Below, in pieces: positions 35,803-44,544 of a stretch of 64,000 nt of DNA. Position numbers and translations under genes: made by a program. Each line of letters starts with the position of its first letter. Within the stretch, counting starts at the first letter, position 1. Under the pieces are notes generated by a model. That model was not told the origin of the DNA, did no database searches, and worked only from the letters and a program-made list of their open reading frames with translations. Location: positions 1 to 64,000 of the forward strand of contig PHBH01000006.1 in NCBI GenBank assembly GCA_002840535.1, written 5' to 3'. This stretch comes from Deltaproteobacteria bacterium HGW-Deltaproteobacteria-15 (GTDB lineage Bacteria > Desulfobacterota > DSM-4660 > Desulfatiglandales > HGW-15).

Positions 35803-36755
35803 ACGGGGGATTGAGACAAATAGAACGTGTCGAGGTGCTGACGCTCATGGACAACTACGTGGATGTGCTCCTCGGCAACACGAACGTGGTCCGTCGAGCG
35901 GCCCATTCGGGAGACGGCCAGATTTTCGGAGACACCGTTGTTGGAGAGCATGGCCTTTCACTGCTGGTGACCGTGTGTGAAGGAAAAACCAGCCACACGA
36001 TCCTGTTCGATACGGGGTACAGCCCCGTGGGTGTGCCGCACAACGTTGAACACCTGGGATTGGACCTGAAAGGGATCGAGGCCGTCGTTCTCAGCCACGG
36101 TCACATGGATCACCTGGGGTCCCTTTACGTATTGTTGGAGAAGATGGACAAGCCCATGCCGGTGCTGGTCCATCCCTATGCCTTCACATCGCCCCGTTAT
36201 GTGACCCGCAACGACGGAGTGAGGGATCGATTTCCCCGCGTGTTGGACCGGGCAAAGATCGAAAAGTCGGGGGGGCAAATCAGGGAGACCGCAGGGCCGA
36301 CCCTGATCTGTGAAAACATGATTATGGTGAGCGGAGAAGTGGAGCGCACCACCCCCTTTGAAAAGGGCATGCCCAATGCGACGGTGGAAAGAAACGGCCG
36401 AATCGAAAAGGATCCGGTCGCAGACGACCAGGCCTTGTTCGTCCATTTGAAGGGTGAAGGGTTGGTAGTGATTGGAGGGTGCAGTCACGCAGGAATCATC
36501 AACACTGTGCGTTACGGGAAGAAGATCACAGGAGCCCATACCGTCCACTCGGTCCTGGGGGGATTTCACCTGGCAGGCCCGCTCTACGAGCCGATCATCG
36601 GGGATACGATTGAAGCGTTAAAGGAGATGAAGCCCAAAGTCGTGGCGCCGATGCACTGCACGGGCTGGAACGCCATCCACCGTTTTCGAGAAGCGTTTCC
36701 CTCCGCTTTTGTCCTCAACAGCGTAGGGTCCAGGCTCACTCTCCCGAACGAATAG
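35799..36755 (+). CDS. MBL-fold metallo-hydrolase
   Basis: A 318-residue metallo-beta-lactamase-fold enzyme. The metal motif LSHGHMDHLG is near residue 96-103, followed by GCSHAGIINT and GGFHLAG, the pattern of the family that includes the dihydropterin-linked ribofuranosylaminobenzene phosphate synthase of archaea. The exact reaction is not known. AAGGAG lies before ATG 35799. The leader fragment just upstream overlaps its start. No signal peptide. Confidence 0.82.
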   Translation: MNGGLRQIERVEVLTLMDNYVDVLLGNTNVVRRAAHSGDGQIFGDTVVGEHGLSLLVTVCEGKTSHTILFDTGYSPVGVPHNVEHLGLDLKGIEAVVLSHGHMDHLGSLYVLLEKMDKPMPVLVHPYAFTSPRYVTRNDGVRDRFPRVLDRAKIEKSGGQIRETAGPTLICENMIMVSGEVERTTPFEKGMPNATVERNGRIEKDPVADDQALFVHLKGEGLVVIGGCSHAGIINTVRYGKKITGAHTVHSVLGGFHLAGPLYEPIIGDTIEALKEMKPKVVAPMHCTGWNAIHRFREAFPSAFVLNSVGSRLTLPNE

Positions 36756-36832
36756 AGGCAGGTCGTTTGGGAACTCTGTCTGAGCAAACCATACATTATT
36801 GAGAGAACCGGTTCCCGGGAGGGGGTATCCCC

Positions 36833-37504
36833 GTGCGGCTACTTGTTGTGGAAGACGAGAAAAAGGTGGCCCGGTTCATCAAGCAGGGGCTCGAAGAGGA
36901 AGGGTATGCAGTGGATGTCGCCCACGACGGCGAGGAAGGGCTGCAAATGGTCCTCGACCGGGTGCATGACCTCATCATCCTCGACATCTCCCTTCCCAGG
37001 ATGGATGGGCTCCAGGTTCTCCGGAGGATGCGGCAGGAGAAGGTGGCAAAACCCGTCCTTCTTCTCACGGTTCGCGCCGCCATAGAGGACAAGGTCCTCG
37101 GCCTTGATGCCGGCGCCGACGACTACCTGACCAAGCCATTTGCTTTTCAGGAGCTGGTCGCCCGGATACGGGCGCTGCTGCGCAGAGGCGGGGAGTCCGG
37201 ATCGTCGCTCCTTCGGTATGCGGACCTCACATTGGACCCCGCGCGCCGTGCCGTATTTCGAGGAGAGACCAAGATCGATCTCACCGCAAGGGAATTTGCG
37301 CTTCTGGAGTTCTTTCTCCGAAATCCGGAACGCGTGCTGAGCCGCACCATGATCCTGGACCATGTCTGGGACTACGATTTCGATCCGGAGACCAATGTCA
37401 TCGACGTGTACGTGAATTATCTTCGAAAGAAGATCGATTCCGACCGGGAAATCAAACTCATCCACACGGTCCGGGGCGCCGGGTATGTGCTGAAAGCGGG
37501 ATAA
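36833..37504 (+). CDS. OmpR/PhoB family response regulator
   Basis: A 223-residue regulator with a receiver domain (VVEDEKK, phospho-Asp in IILDISLPRMDG near residue 51, Lys in LTKPF) and a C-terminal winged helix (LTAREFALLEFFLRN, DVYVNYLRKKID). GTG start at 36833 with GGGAGG upstream. The partner kinase follows after 3 bases. Three tandem 11-bp repeats lie just downstream in front of degP, in the size expected for an OmpR/PhoB-type binding site, so degP is a probable target. Confidence 0.95.
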   Translation: MRLLVVEDEKKVARFIKQGLEEEGYAVDVAHDGEEGLQMVLDRVHDLIILDISLPRMDGLQVLRRMRQEKVAKPVLLLTVRAAIEDKVLGLDAGADDYLTKPFAFQELVARIRALLRRGGESGSSLLRYADLTLDPARRAVFRGETKIDLTAREFALLEFFLRNPERVLSRTMILDHVWDYDFDPETNVIDVYVNYLRKKIDSDREIKLIHTVRGAGYVLKAG

Positions 37505-37507
37505 TCC

Positions 37508-38932
37508 ATGCGCATCCTTTCCATACGGGCGCGACTCACCCTCTGGTACAGCAGCCTTCTTGCGCTTACCCTGCTCCTGTTGGGCGGGGTGTGCTACGGG
37601 CTTCTCTCCTACAGCCTTGCAAGGGACGTGGATGCATCGCTCAACAGCGTTGCCCGCGCACTGGAGGAGAGATCCCACGGAAGGGGTTCTTTTCCTCCCT
37701 CGGAAGTCGACGAGGTCTTCAGGAGGTTTTTCGGGTTTTCTCCCTGGGAGCGGTATTTCGGGATGTTCGACCCGGGCGGGCGGATGGATTCCGGTTCAGG
37801 CAAGCTCCGGTTGAGTCCCAAGGCACGGAAGAATGCTGCCGAAGGACGGTTTACCTTCGAAACCATCGAAGGAATTGCAGAGTACCCGGTCCGTATCCTG
37901 ACACGGCCGGTCATAAGGGGGGGCCGCCTGGTAAACTTGATCCAGGTCGGCATGTCCCTCCAGAACACGGAATCGACGAAACGAACATTCCTGTTCACCC
38001 TTGCGGCAGTATTCCCTGTGGCGCTTCTCCTTGCAGGGGGAGGGGGATGGCTCCTGGCCCGGAGGGCCTTGTCCCCCGTCGACCGCATGGCCGAGGCGGC
38101 CCGAAAGATAAGTGTGGAAAACCTGGCCGAGCGTCTGTCGGACCCGGGTAAAGGTGACGAACTGAGCCGTCTGGCCCGCACCCTGAACGAGATGCTCGAC
38201 CGCCTGGAAAACTCCTTCCATCAGGTGCGACGGTTCAGCGCAGACGCATCCCACGAATTGCAGACGCCTCTTACCATCCTCAAGGGAGAGATGGAGGTGG
38301 CGCTCCGGATGGAGAGATCGCCGGAGGAATACAGACGAATTCTCGAGAGCGGACTCGAAGAGATCGACCGCATCAGCCGGTTGGTGGATGGGCTCCTCCT
38401 CCTTGCGCGCTCAGAGGCCCGGGCACTGAAAATGGATTTGCAGCCGGTGGACCTGCTTCATCTGGTGCAAGAGGTTCATGGCCACTACAAGGAACCGGCA
38501 AATTCCCGCAACGTGACGCTCGCGCTCGGCCCTCTGTCCCCTCTCTCGGCTCAGGGGGACAAAGGACACCTGAGACGGGCACTGGTGAACCTGGTCGACA
38601 ACGCAATCAAGTATACCCCTGACGGAGGGCGCGTGACGCTCTCGTTGGAGCAAAGAGACGGCAGGGCGTGCCTCATCGTCGAGGACACGGGAATCGGCAT
38701 ACCCGAAGAGGAGCAATCCCGGATCTTCGAAAGGTTCTATCGATCGCAGGCGGCGCTCTCCATGGGGGAGGGAGGCCACGGCCTCGGGCTTTGCATCGCC
38801 CGCTCCATCGTGGAAACCCATGGAGGAAGAATCGAGATCGACAGCGCGCCCGGTCGCGGAAGCACGTTTGCCCTCCTTCTGCCGCTAGTCACTCTGCCTT
38901 CAAGAGCCTGGTCCGCGGGTGACTGTTTTTAA
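37508..38932 (+). CDS. membrane sensor histidine kinase (HAMP type)
   Basis: A 474-residue kinase, partner of the preceding regulator. Layout: N-terminal membrane helix (about 12-37), periplasmic sensor (about 38-155), second helix (about 158-180), HAMP, HisKA with ASHELQTPLTILKGE near residue 252, and HATPase (LVNLVDNAIKYTPDGG, DTGIGIPEEE, GHGLGL). The H-box has HELQTP instead of HELRTP, which is common in copper/heavy-metal-type kinases. With degP downstream, an envelope-stress role like CpxA is a reasonable guess, but a metal signal is equally possible. Confidence 0.93.
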   Translation: MRILSIRARLTLWYSSLLALTLLLLGGVCYGLLSYSLARDVDASLNSVARALEERSHGRGSFPPSEVDEVFRRFFGFSPWERYFGMFDPGGRMDSGSGKLRLSPKARKNAAEGRFTFETIEGIAEYPVRILTRPVIRGGRLVNLIQVGMSLQNTESTKRTFLFTLAAVFPVALLLAGGGGWLLARRALSPVDRMAEAARKISVENLAERLSDPGKGDELSRLARTLNEMLDRLENSFHQVRRFSADASHELQTPLTILKGEMEVALRMERSPEEYRRILESGLEEIDRISRLVDGLLLLARSEARALKMDLQPVDLLHLVQEVHGHYKEPANSRNVTLALGPLSPLSAQGDKGHLRRALVNLVDNAIKYTPDGGRVTLSLEQRDGRACLIVEDTGIGIPEEEQSRIFERFYRSQAALSMGEGGHGLGLCIARSIVETHGGRIEIDSAPGRGSTFALLLPLVTLPSRAWSAGDCF

Positions 38933-38949
38933 TGCCCTCCATTAGAAAA

Positions 38950-38994
38950 TTCTAATCTCCGCTTAAGCTCCTTCTAATCTTCGGTTGCTACATT
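38950..38994 (+). promoter_or_regulatory. tandem 11-bp repeats and promoter in front of degP
   Basis: Three head-to-tail 11-bp units, TTCTAATCTCC (38950), GCTTAAGCTCC (38961) and TTCTAATCTTC (38972), followed by TGC-TACATT (38986-38994) as a possible extended -10. No good -35 is present, as expected for an activator-dependent promoter. 11-bp direct repeats are the usual layout for OmpR/PhoB-family binding sites, and such a regulator is encoded just upstream. Confidence 0.6.
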
Positions 38995-39060
38995 GGTCCG
39001 TAAAGACAGGCGTCCGTCAGGGAGACGGGCCGTTGCAGATGAAGAAAGGAGGAATTGCGC

Positions 39061-40503
39061 ATGTTTCAAAAATCAAGGCAATCGGCGTTCCGCAGGCGTT
39101 TGGGAAGGGTCTTCCTGGGGGTGATCTTCTCACTCATTTTTTCCGGGTTCGGAACAGCTTCGGCCTTCACCTGGTCAAAGGGTGCGGAGAGTAAAACAGA
39201 GTTCAATGCAGCTCAGGCGCAGGAGGCCGCACCGGCCCCTCCGGGTTCCCTGGCCGATCTGGCCAGGAGATTGAGCCCCACTGTGGTTAACGTCAAGGTG
39301 ATCAGGGTAGAGAAGTCCGGCCCCTTTCCCATCCCGGACGGCCCCTTCGGCCATTTCTTTAAACAGTTCCCGAACATGGTGCCCGAGAGCAGACCCACGC
39401 AGGGCGCAGGGTCCGGGGTAGTCATCAGTGAAAACGGCGAAATCCTGACGAACAATCACGTGGTGGAAGGCGCAAGGGAAGTGGTCGTCACCTTTTCGGA
39501 CAAAGAGGAGTATACGGGGCAGATCATCGGTCGGGATCCGAAAACCGATCTTGCTATCATCAGGATCAACCCGAAAAAGCCTCTCCATGCGGCCGTCATG
39601 GGGAATTCCGACCAGCTCCAGGTAGGCGACTGGGTCATGGCAGTCGGCAATCCCTTTGGCCTGAGCCACACGGTTACCTCCGGGATCGTGAGCGCCAAGG
39701 GTCGAACCATCGGGGCAGGACCGTATGACAACTTCATTCAGACCGATGCCTCCATCAATCCGGGCAACTCAGGGGGGCCCCTCTATAACATGAAGGGGGA
39801 ACTGGTCGGCATCAATACCGCCATCATTGCCCAGGGCCAGGGGATCGGCTTTGCCATCCCGATCAACACTGCAAAGCCTTTGATCCCCCAACTGGTTTCC
39901 AAGGGCGAGGTTACTCGCGGCTATATCGGGGTGAACATTCAGTCGCTCACACAGGACCTGTCCCGCGCGCTCGACCTCGGTGAAGCCAAGGGCGTGCTTG
40001 TATCAGGCGTCGCAGCCGGAGGCCCGGCCGAGAAGGCGGGTGTCAGGCGAAGCGATGTGATCGTCGCCTATAACGGTAAACCGGTGGAAGAACCACGTGA
40101 TCTTTCCAGCCTCGTGGCCGAGAGCCAGGTCGGAAAGGAAGCGGTCGTCACGGTGCTCCGGGGAGGGAAGAAACAGGATCTGAAGGTGGCGGTAGGCGCA
40201 CTCGGTCAGTCGGAAAAAAGAGCCGAGGGACAAAGAGGCCGGCCTGCCACCGGCAAATGGGGACTGATGCTCCAGGACACGCCAGGAGAAGTTCCCGATG
40301 GCGAAGGGGTGGCGGTTGCAGGGGTGCAGGGAGGGACGCCCGCCGAGCGCGCCGGTATCCGCGAAGGAGATGTTATTCTGGAGGTGAATCGCCGCCCGGT
40401 GAAATCGGCGAAAGAAGCCGCTGAGATGATGACCGGTTCCGACTCGCTTCTCCTGCTGGTGCAGAGGAATGACGCGAGCTTCTATGTCGCCCTCTCCGCA
40501 TGA
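39061..40503 (+). CDS. periplasmic serine protease DegP/HtrA family
   Basis: A 480-residue trypsin-fold protease and chaperone with two PDZ domains, degrading misfolded envelope proteins. A signal peptide covers about residues 1-37. The catalytic His is in NNHVVEG near 131, the Asp in KTDLAIIR near 162, and the Ser in NPGNSGGPL near 235. PDZ1 follows (about 285-370) and PDZ2 begins near 395. ATG 39061 is used, with AAAGGAGG about 8 bases upstream. It belongs with the two-component pair just upstream. Confidence 0.95.
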   Translation: MFQKSRQSAFRRRLGRVFLGVIFSLIFSGFGTASAFTWSKGAESKTEFNAAQAQEAAPAPPGSLADLARRLSPTVVNVKVIRVEKSGPFPIPDGPFGHFFKQFPNMVPESRPTQGAGSGVVISENGEILTNNHVVEGAREVVVTFSDKEEYTGQIIGRDPKTDLAIIRINPKKPLHAAVMGNSDQLQVGDWVMAVGNPFGLSHTVTSGIVSAKGRTIGAGPYDNFIQTDASINPGNSGGPLYNMKGELVGINTAIIAQGQGIGFAIPINTAKPLIPQLVSKGEVTRGYIGVNIQSLTQDLSRALDLGEAKGVLVSGVAAGGPAEKAGVRRSDVIVAYNGKPVEEPRDLSSLVAESQVGKEAVVTVLRGGKKQDLKVAVGALGQSEKRAEGQRGRPATGKWGLMLQDTPGEVPDGEGVAVAGVQGGTPAERAGIREGDVILEVNRRPVKSAKEAAEMMTGSDSLLLLVQRNDASFYVALSA

Positions 40504-40557
40504 AGAATTGCCAGGACAGGTTTTCGGGACCTCGGTTCCCGGCGTAGAGTTTCGTTA

Positions 40558-40600
40558 CGGTGTCATGGACAGACTCTGTTTGTCCGTGACACCGCACTTT
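40558..40600 (+). terminator. terminator after degP
   Basis: A 14-bp hairpin, CGGTGTCATGGACA (40558-40571) with TGTCCGTGACACCG (40581-40594), one G-T pair, followed by CACTTTT. The T-run is short. The rest of the 303-base spacer (40504-40806) shows a weak promoter candidate TTGAAC-N17-TATGCT (40687-40715) and no gene. Confidence 0.6.
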
Positions 40601-40806
40601 TCCCTCTCCCCGGACATCTGCCTCATATCGAACCCCGTTGCAATACCGACCCAGTTGAATTATAGCTACAATATAGATAGTTCTCATTGAACTTGTCTGC
40701 CGGGTGGTATATGCTTGGGTTCGGGATCTTTATTGAATAGGCAGGCCTGGGTCCCCACGGCTTTTTCAACCCATTCCCGACGTCAGGCTGCAAAAGGAGA
40801 GAGCCC

Positions 40807-41964
40807 ATGAGCGAAAAGGAAAAGGCAATGTCGAAAGTGGAAACGCTGTATAACGATTACGGGCTCAGGGCAAAGGAACTGCACAAACAAGGCAGGAAGC
40901 TGATCGGGTACATGTGTTCCTTTGTTCCTCTGGAGATGATCACGGCTGCAGGCTGTGTGCCCTTCCGGATGCGGGGCGACATACACGAGCCGATCACCAA
41001 GGGCGACACCCTGCTGGAGACGATTGTCTGCCCGTTTGTCCGGAGCTGCTTTGACCTCTCCATCAAGGGAAGATACGACTTCCTCTCCGGAATGGTGGTG
41101 CCCCACGGCTGCGACAGCATGGTAAGGAGCTACAGTGTCTGGAGATACTCCCTCGACCTCCCCTACTTCCACTTTCTCAATATTCCTTCGGTGGTGAAGG
41201 AATCCTCGTTCGAGTTTTTCAATGCGGAGCTCAACACCTTCCGGAAGACCTTGGAGAAATTTGCAGGGAAAAAGATCACGGACCAGGACTTGGCCGAGGC
41301 CGTTCGGGTTCACAATGAGAACCGGGACAAGGCAAGGGCGCTCTATGATCTGAGGATGTCCGACCCGCCGCTCATTTCAGGGGTTGAACTGACCAAGGTT
41401 CTTACGGCGGGCTCGAGTCTGCCCATCCAGGAATCCAATGCTCTCTTCGATGAGGTTCTTGCGGAGATCCGGACCCGGAGAAGCTCTCCTCTCCAGAAGG
41501 GGCCCCGGATTCTCCTGGACGGTCCCTGCGTGGACAATATCGACATCGTCCGGATCGTGGAAGAACTCGGGGCCAATGTGGTAATGGATACCACCTGCAA
41601 CGGCTCCAGAGACTCGCTTCCCAAGGTGCGGCCTGATGGGGATCCTATAGATGCCATTTCCCACCGTTATCTGGACAAGGTGAATTGCCCCAAGACGTAC
41701 CGGGAGAACAAAGACGGCAGTTTCGAGACCGATCTGAAGGGACGTTTCGGGGATATCGGACGCTATGCATCCGAATTCAAGGTGGACGGGGCCATTCTCT
41801 ATGTGTACAAGTTCTGCGACCCCTTCGGGTTCGAGGTTCCTGCAAGAAAAGCTTATTATCAATCCATCAAAATACCCATGCTTTACCTCGAAGACCTTTA
41901 TTCGGCGGGAACGATCGGTCAGTTGCGAACCAGAATCCAGGCATTCCTGGAAATGATCGGGTAA
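40807..41964 (+). CDS. 2-hydroxyacyl-CoA dehydratase family subunit (HgdB-like)
   Basis: A 385-residue subunit of the 2-hydroxyacyl-CoA dehydratase/benzoyl-CoA reductase family, radical enzymes using 4Fe-4S clusters. Cysteines expected to ligate a cluster are in GYMCSFVPLE near residue 37, VPHGCDSM near 101 and YKFCDPFGFEVP near 340. AAAGGAG lies 8 bases before ATG. The next gene encodes the second subunit and an activase follows, so this is a full enzyme set. Dehydration of a 2-hydroxyacyl-CoA or ring reduction are both possible; the substrate is not known. Confidence 0.88.
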   Translation: MSEKEKAMSKVETLYNDYGLRAKELHKQGRKLIGYMCSFVPLEMITAAGCVPFRMRGDIHEPITKGDTLLETIVCPFVRSCFDLSIKGRYDFLSGMVVPHGCDSMVRSYSVWRYSLDLPYFHFLNIPSVVKESSFEFFNAELNTFRKTLEKFAGKKITDQDLAEAVRVHNENRDKARALYDLRMSDPPLISGVELTKVLTAGSSLPIQESNALFDEVLAEIRTRRSSPLQKGPRILLDGPCVDNIDIVRIVEELGANVVMDTTCNGSRDSLPKVRPDGDPIDAISHRYLDKVNCPKTYRENKDGSFETDLKGRFGDIGRYASEFKVDGAILYVYKFCDPFGFEVPARKAYYQSIKIPMLYLEDLYSAGTIGQLRTRIQAFLEMIG

Positions 41965-41992
41965 ATGGGATTCCGAGCGAAGGAGGAAACCG

Positions 41993-43390
41993 ATGGCTGA
42001 AGAGCAAAAGAAACCGAAGAAGAGGATGACGGCAACCCAAGCGGCCGCTTCCATAGGCCCTATGGTCAAGGAATTCATTGTAGGGACGAACCGTGCCAGG
42101 GCCGAGGGGAAAAAGAAACTGGCTTACACCTTCATCGTGTGCCACCATGAAGAAATCCTCCACGCGCTGGATGTGCTTCCCATCTGGACCGAGAACTTTG
42201 CCGGAATCTGTGGCGCAAAAAGGGATGCCGAGAGATTCCTCCAGAGGGCCGAGTCCCTCGGTCTCTCCCGCTCCCTCTGCACGTATGCCCTCTGCGGAAT
42301 CGGCTTTGATCAGTGGAGGGAAGAGCTTGGGACCATGCCGCCGGAGGCCCCCTGGGGCGGAATGGCCAAGCCGGACTTCATGATCTCCAGCGGTCAGATA
42401 CTCTGCGATCCGAGAGCAAAGTGGTATCAGGCTTCACAACAGTTCATGCCGGATGTTCCCATCTACAATATGGATCTTCCCTACCCGCTCTTTGAGAAGA
42501 ATCTCGACCACCGGGAAGTGCGGGACTATTATCACAAGTATATCGTCAAGGAGCTGCGGGGACTTGTCGCGTTCGTGGAAGAGCGTACCGGCAGGAAGAT
42601 GGACTACGACCGTCTGAGAGAGTTGGTGGATTTGAGCGATCGCACATGGAACCTGATCCACGAGACCTATGAGCTCCGAAGGGCCGTGCCATGCCCCATG
42701 GGCACGGGAGACGCCATGAACACGATGGTTCCCATGTGCTTCAAAATGGCGACCCAGGAGGCCTATGATTTCTTCCTTGGTCTCAACAAGGAGCTAAAGG
42801 AGAAGATCGCCAGGGGTGAAGGAGAAATCGAAAACGAGAAGTACCGGCTCATGTGGGGAGGGGGGCTCCCTGCGTGGTTCGCTCTGAACGACTTCAACTA
42901 CTTCAACAGCAAGGGGGCATCCTTCCCGGTCGAGACCACCTACAGGATGGTGGCGCCGATTCACGAAATGGACCTTCCGGAGACCAGGGATCCCATCGAG
43001 CACCTGGCATGGAGATGGCTGGGATACTTCACCTTCTGGTATGACAAGGCCCGGAATCGGCCGGGCTCGGAGCCCGATGTCGAACGGCTGATCAATTACA
43101 TCGAGGATTACAAGATCGATGGCGTCGTCATGCATGAGGCCTTCTCCTGCCGGACCTGGCATGTGGGGCTCATCTGGCAGATCCATCAGCTGTCCAAGAT
43201 CTACAAGCCGATCCCCGTCCTGATGCTCACAAAAGACCGGCAAAAGGAATCCTCTAAGCGGGAGCTTCCCTCCCTCATCCTGGAAAGCGACATCATCGAC
43301 ATCACCTCCTACTCCGAGGTGGATACGAGAAACAAGATCGATGCCTTCATCGAGACGCTCGAATCGATCCGTCAGAGCAAGGCGGCATAG
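41993..43390 (+). CDS. 2-hydroxyacyl-CoA dehydratase family subunit (HgdA-like)
   Basis: A 465-residue partner subunit of the same family. Cysteines occur in FAGICGAKRD near residue 65, PMGTGDAMNT with an upstream AVPCPM near 237, and HEAFSCRTWH near 385. The larger size fits the second subunit of HgdAB or BcrBC pairs. AAGGAGG lies just upstream of ATG. The N-terminal Lys-rich start (EEQKKPKKRMTA) is a little longer than usual. It is 28 bases after the first subunit and 305 bases before its probable activase. Confidence 0.88.
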   Translation: MAEEQKKPKKRMTATQAAASIGPMVKEFIVGTNRARAEGKKKLAYTFIVCHHEEILHALDVLPIWTENFAGICGAKRDAERFLQRAESLGLSRSLCTYALCGIGFDQWREELGTMPPEAPWGGMAKPDFMISSGQILCDPRAKWYQASQQFMPDVPIYNMDLPYPLFEKNLDHREVRDYYHKYIVKELRGLVAFVEERTGRKMDYDRLRELVDLSDRTWNLIHETYELRRAVPCPMGTGDAMNTMVPMCFKMATQEAYDFFLGLNKELKEKIARGEGEIENEKYRLMWGGGLPAWFALNDFNYFNSKGASFPVETTYRMVAPIHEMDLPETRDPIEHLAWRWLGYFTFWYDKARNRPGSEPDVERLINYIEDYKIDGVVMHEAFSCRTWHVGLIWQIHQLSKIYKPIPVLMLTKDRQKESSKRELPSLILESDIIDITSYSEVDTRNKIDAFIETLESIRQSKAA

Positions 43391-43423
43391 GCATCGATGT
43401 GAAGAAAACTGCAATCAGGGCCG

Positions 43424-43668
43424 GACAGGATAACAGGATTAACAGGATAAGGCTCTGAGAGCGGAAATAAAAACAGTTCCGAGCCGCGGGTCGTCGATAC
43501 GTGATTTCAACTCTCGACATGGCTCATTGTAGGCTCCGGGAAAATATCTCCTTGTGCTAACATTATCAAGTCGGCACGGGCTTTTCGACTTTGTTACGTC
43601 CCGTAATTGCTTGGAGCCGGTCATTTCAGGTCTTCATCTTTTCATCCTGTTTATCCTGTGATCCTGTC
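43424..43668. mobile_element. small inverted-repeat element (MITE-like)
   Basis: Terminal inverted repeats of 25 bp, 43424-43448 and 43644-43668, pair at 23 of 25 positions. Each arm is itself three tandem units of about 8 bp (ACAGGATWA). The 195-base core has no supported gene. It lies between the dehydratase subunit genes and the activase gene. It resembles short non-autonomous elements found in other bacterial genomes; no transposase is in view. Confidence 0.6.
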
Positions 43669-43695
43669 TAACTTCTTTAGTTTTTCTCATTTGCG

Positions 43696-44544
43696 ATGAG
43701 TCACTATTTTGCGGGAATTGACATCGGTTCGACCATAACCAAGGCGGTGATCATCGAAAAGGAGATCATCGCCAGGGTCATTGGACCGACCGGGCCCGAG
43801 CAGAGAAGACTCGCGAACAAGGTCATGGAAGAGGCGCTCAGGCTATCGGGACTTTCCCTTGAGTCCATCGCCTATATCGTTTCCACCGGCTATGGACGCA
43901 TCAATGTGCCTTTTGCGGACAAGCAGGTCACGGAAATCAGTTGCCACGCAAGAGGGATCGCCCACCTCATCCCAAATGCGAGGACGGTCATCGACATCGG
44001 GGGCCAGGACAGCAAGGCCATCAGGATCGATTCATCCGGCAGACCAACCGACTTCATCATGAATGACAAGTGCGCTGCAGGCAGCGGACGATTCATCGAA
44101 GTGATTGCGGACACCCTCGGCCTCAAACTGGAAGAGATGGGCGATACCTCGCTGAAGAGCTGTGCCCCTGCCCAGATCAGCAATATCTGCACGATCTGGG
44201 CACAGCAGGAGGTTGCCTCCAGACTCGCCGAGGGGGTGCCGGTCCACGATCTGGTGGCCGGTGTCCATAAGTCCCTTGCCGACAGGGTTGCACGGATGGT
44301 GACCAGAATAAAGGTGGAAAGGGAGGTGGTTCTTACAGGAGGCGGGGCCAAGAACAGCGGGCTCACCCGGGCGCTTTCACAACAGCTTGGTTGCGACCTT
44401 CTGCTGCCGCCCGATCCCCTGATTACAGGAGCGTTGGGAGCTGCACTGCTGGGGAGAGACCTCTTTGAAAAAAGCGCTCGAACCGGGACATCGCTCCCCA
44501 CAAAGCCTCGTGTTCTCGAGGAAGCGAAGATCCTATCCGCCTGA
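43696..44544 (+). CDS. acyl-CoA dehydratase activase (HgdC/BadF family)
   Basis: A 282-residue homodimeric ATPase that reduces the dehydratase or reductase with ATP-driven single-electron transfer through a bridging 4Fe-4S cluster. N-terminal GIDIGSTITKAV, the intact GGQDSKAI motif near 98-105, bridging-cluster cysteines in DKCAAGSGR near 128 and ISNICTIW near 167, and LTGGGAKNSG are all present. It is complete and canonical, unlike the ATPase at 25860. There is no clear ribosome site before ATG 43696; the inverted-repeat element ends 27 bases upstream. Its 3' end overlaps the convergent dipeptidase gene by 12 bases. Confidence 0.92.
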   Translation: MSHYFAGIDIGSTITKAVIIEKEIIARVIGPTGPEQRRLANKVMEEALRLSGLSLESIAYIVSTGYGRINVPFADKQVTEISCHARGIAHLIPNARTVIDIGGQDSKAIRIDSSGRPTDFIMNDKCAAGSGRFIEVIADTLGLKLEEMGDTSLKSCAPAQISNICTIWAQQEVASRLAEGVPVHDLVAGVHKSLADRVARMVTRIKVEREVVLTGGGAKNSGLTRALSQQLGCDLLLPPDPLITGALGAALLGRDLFEKSARTGTSLPTKPRVLEEAKILSA

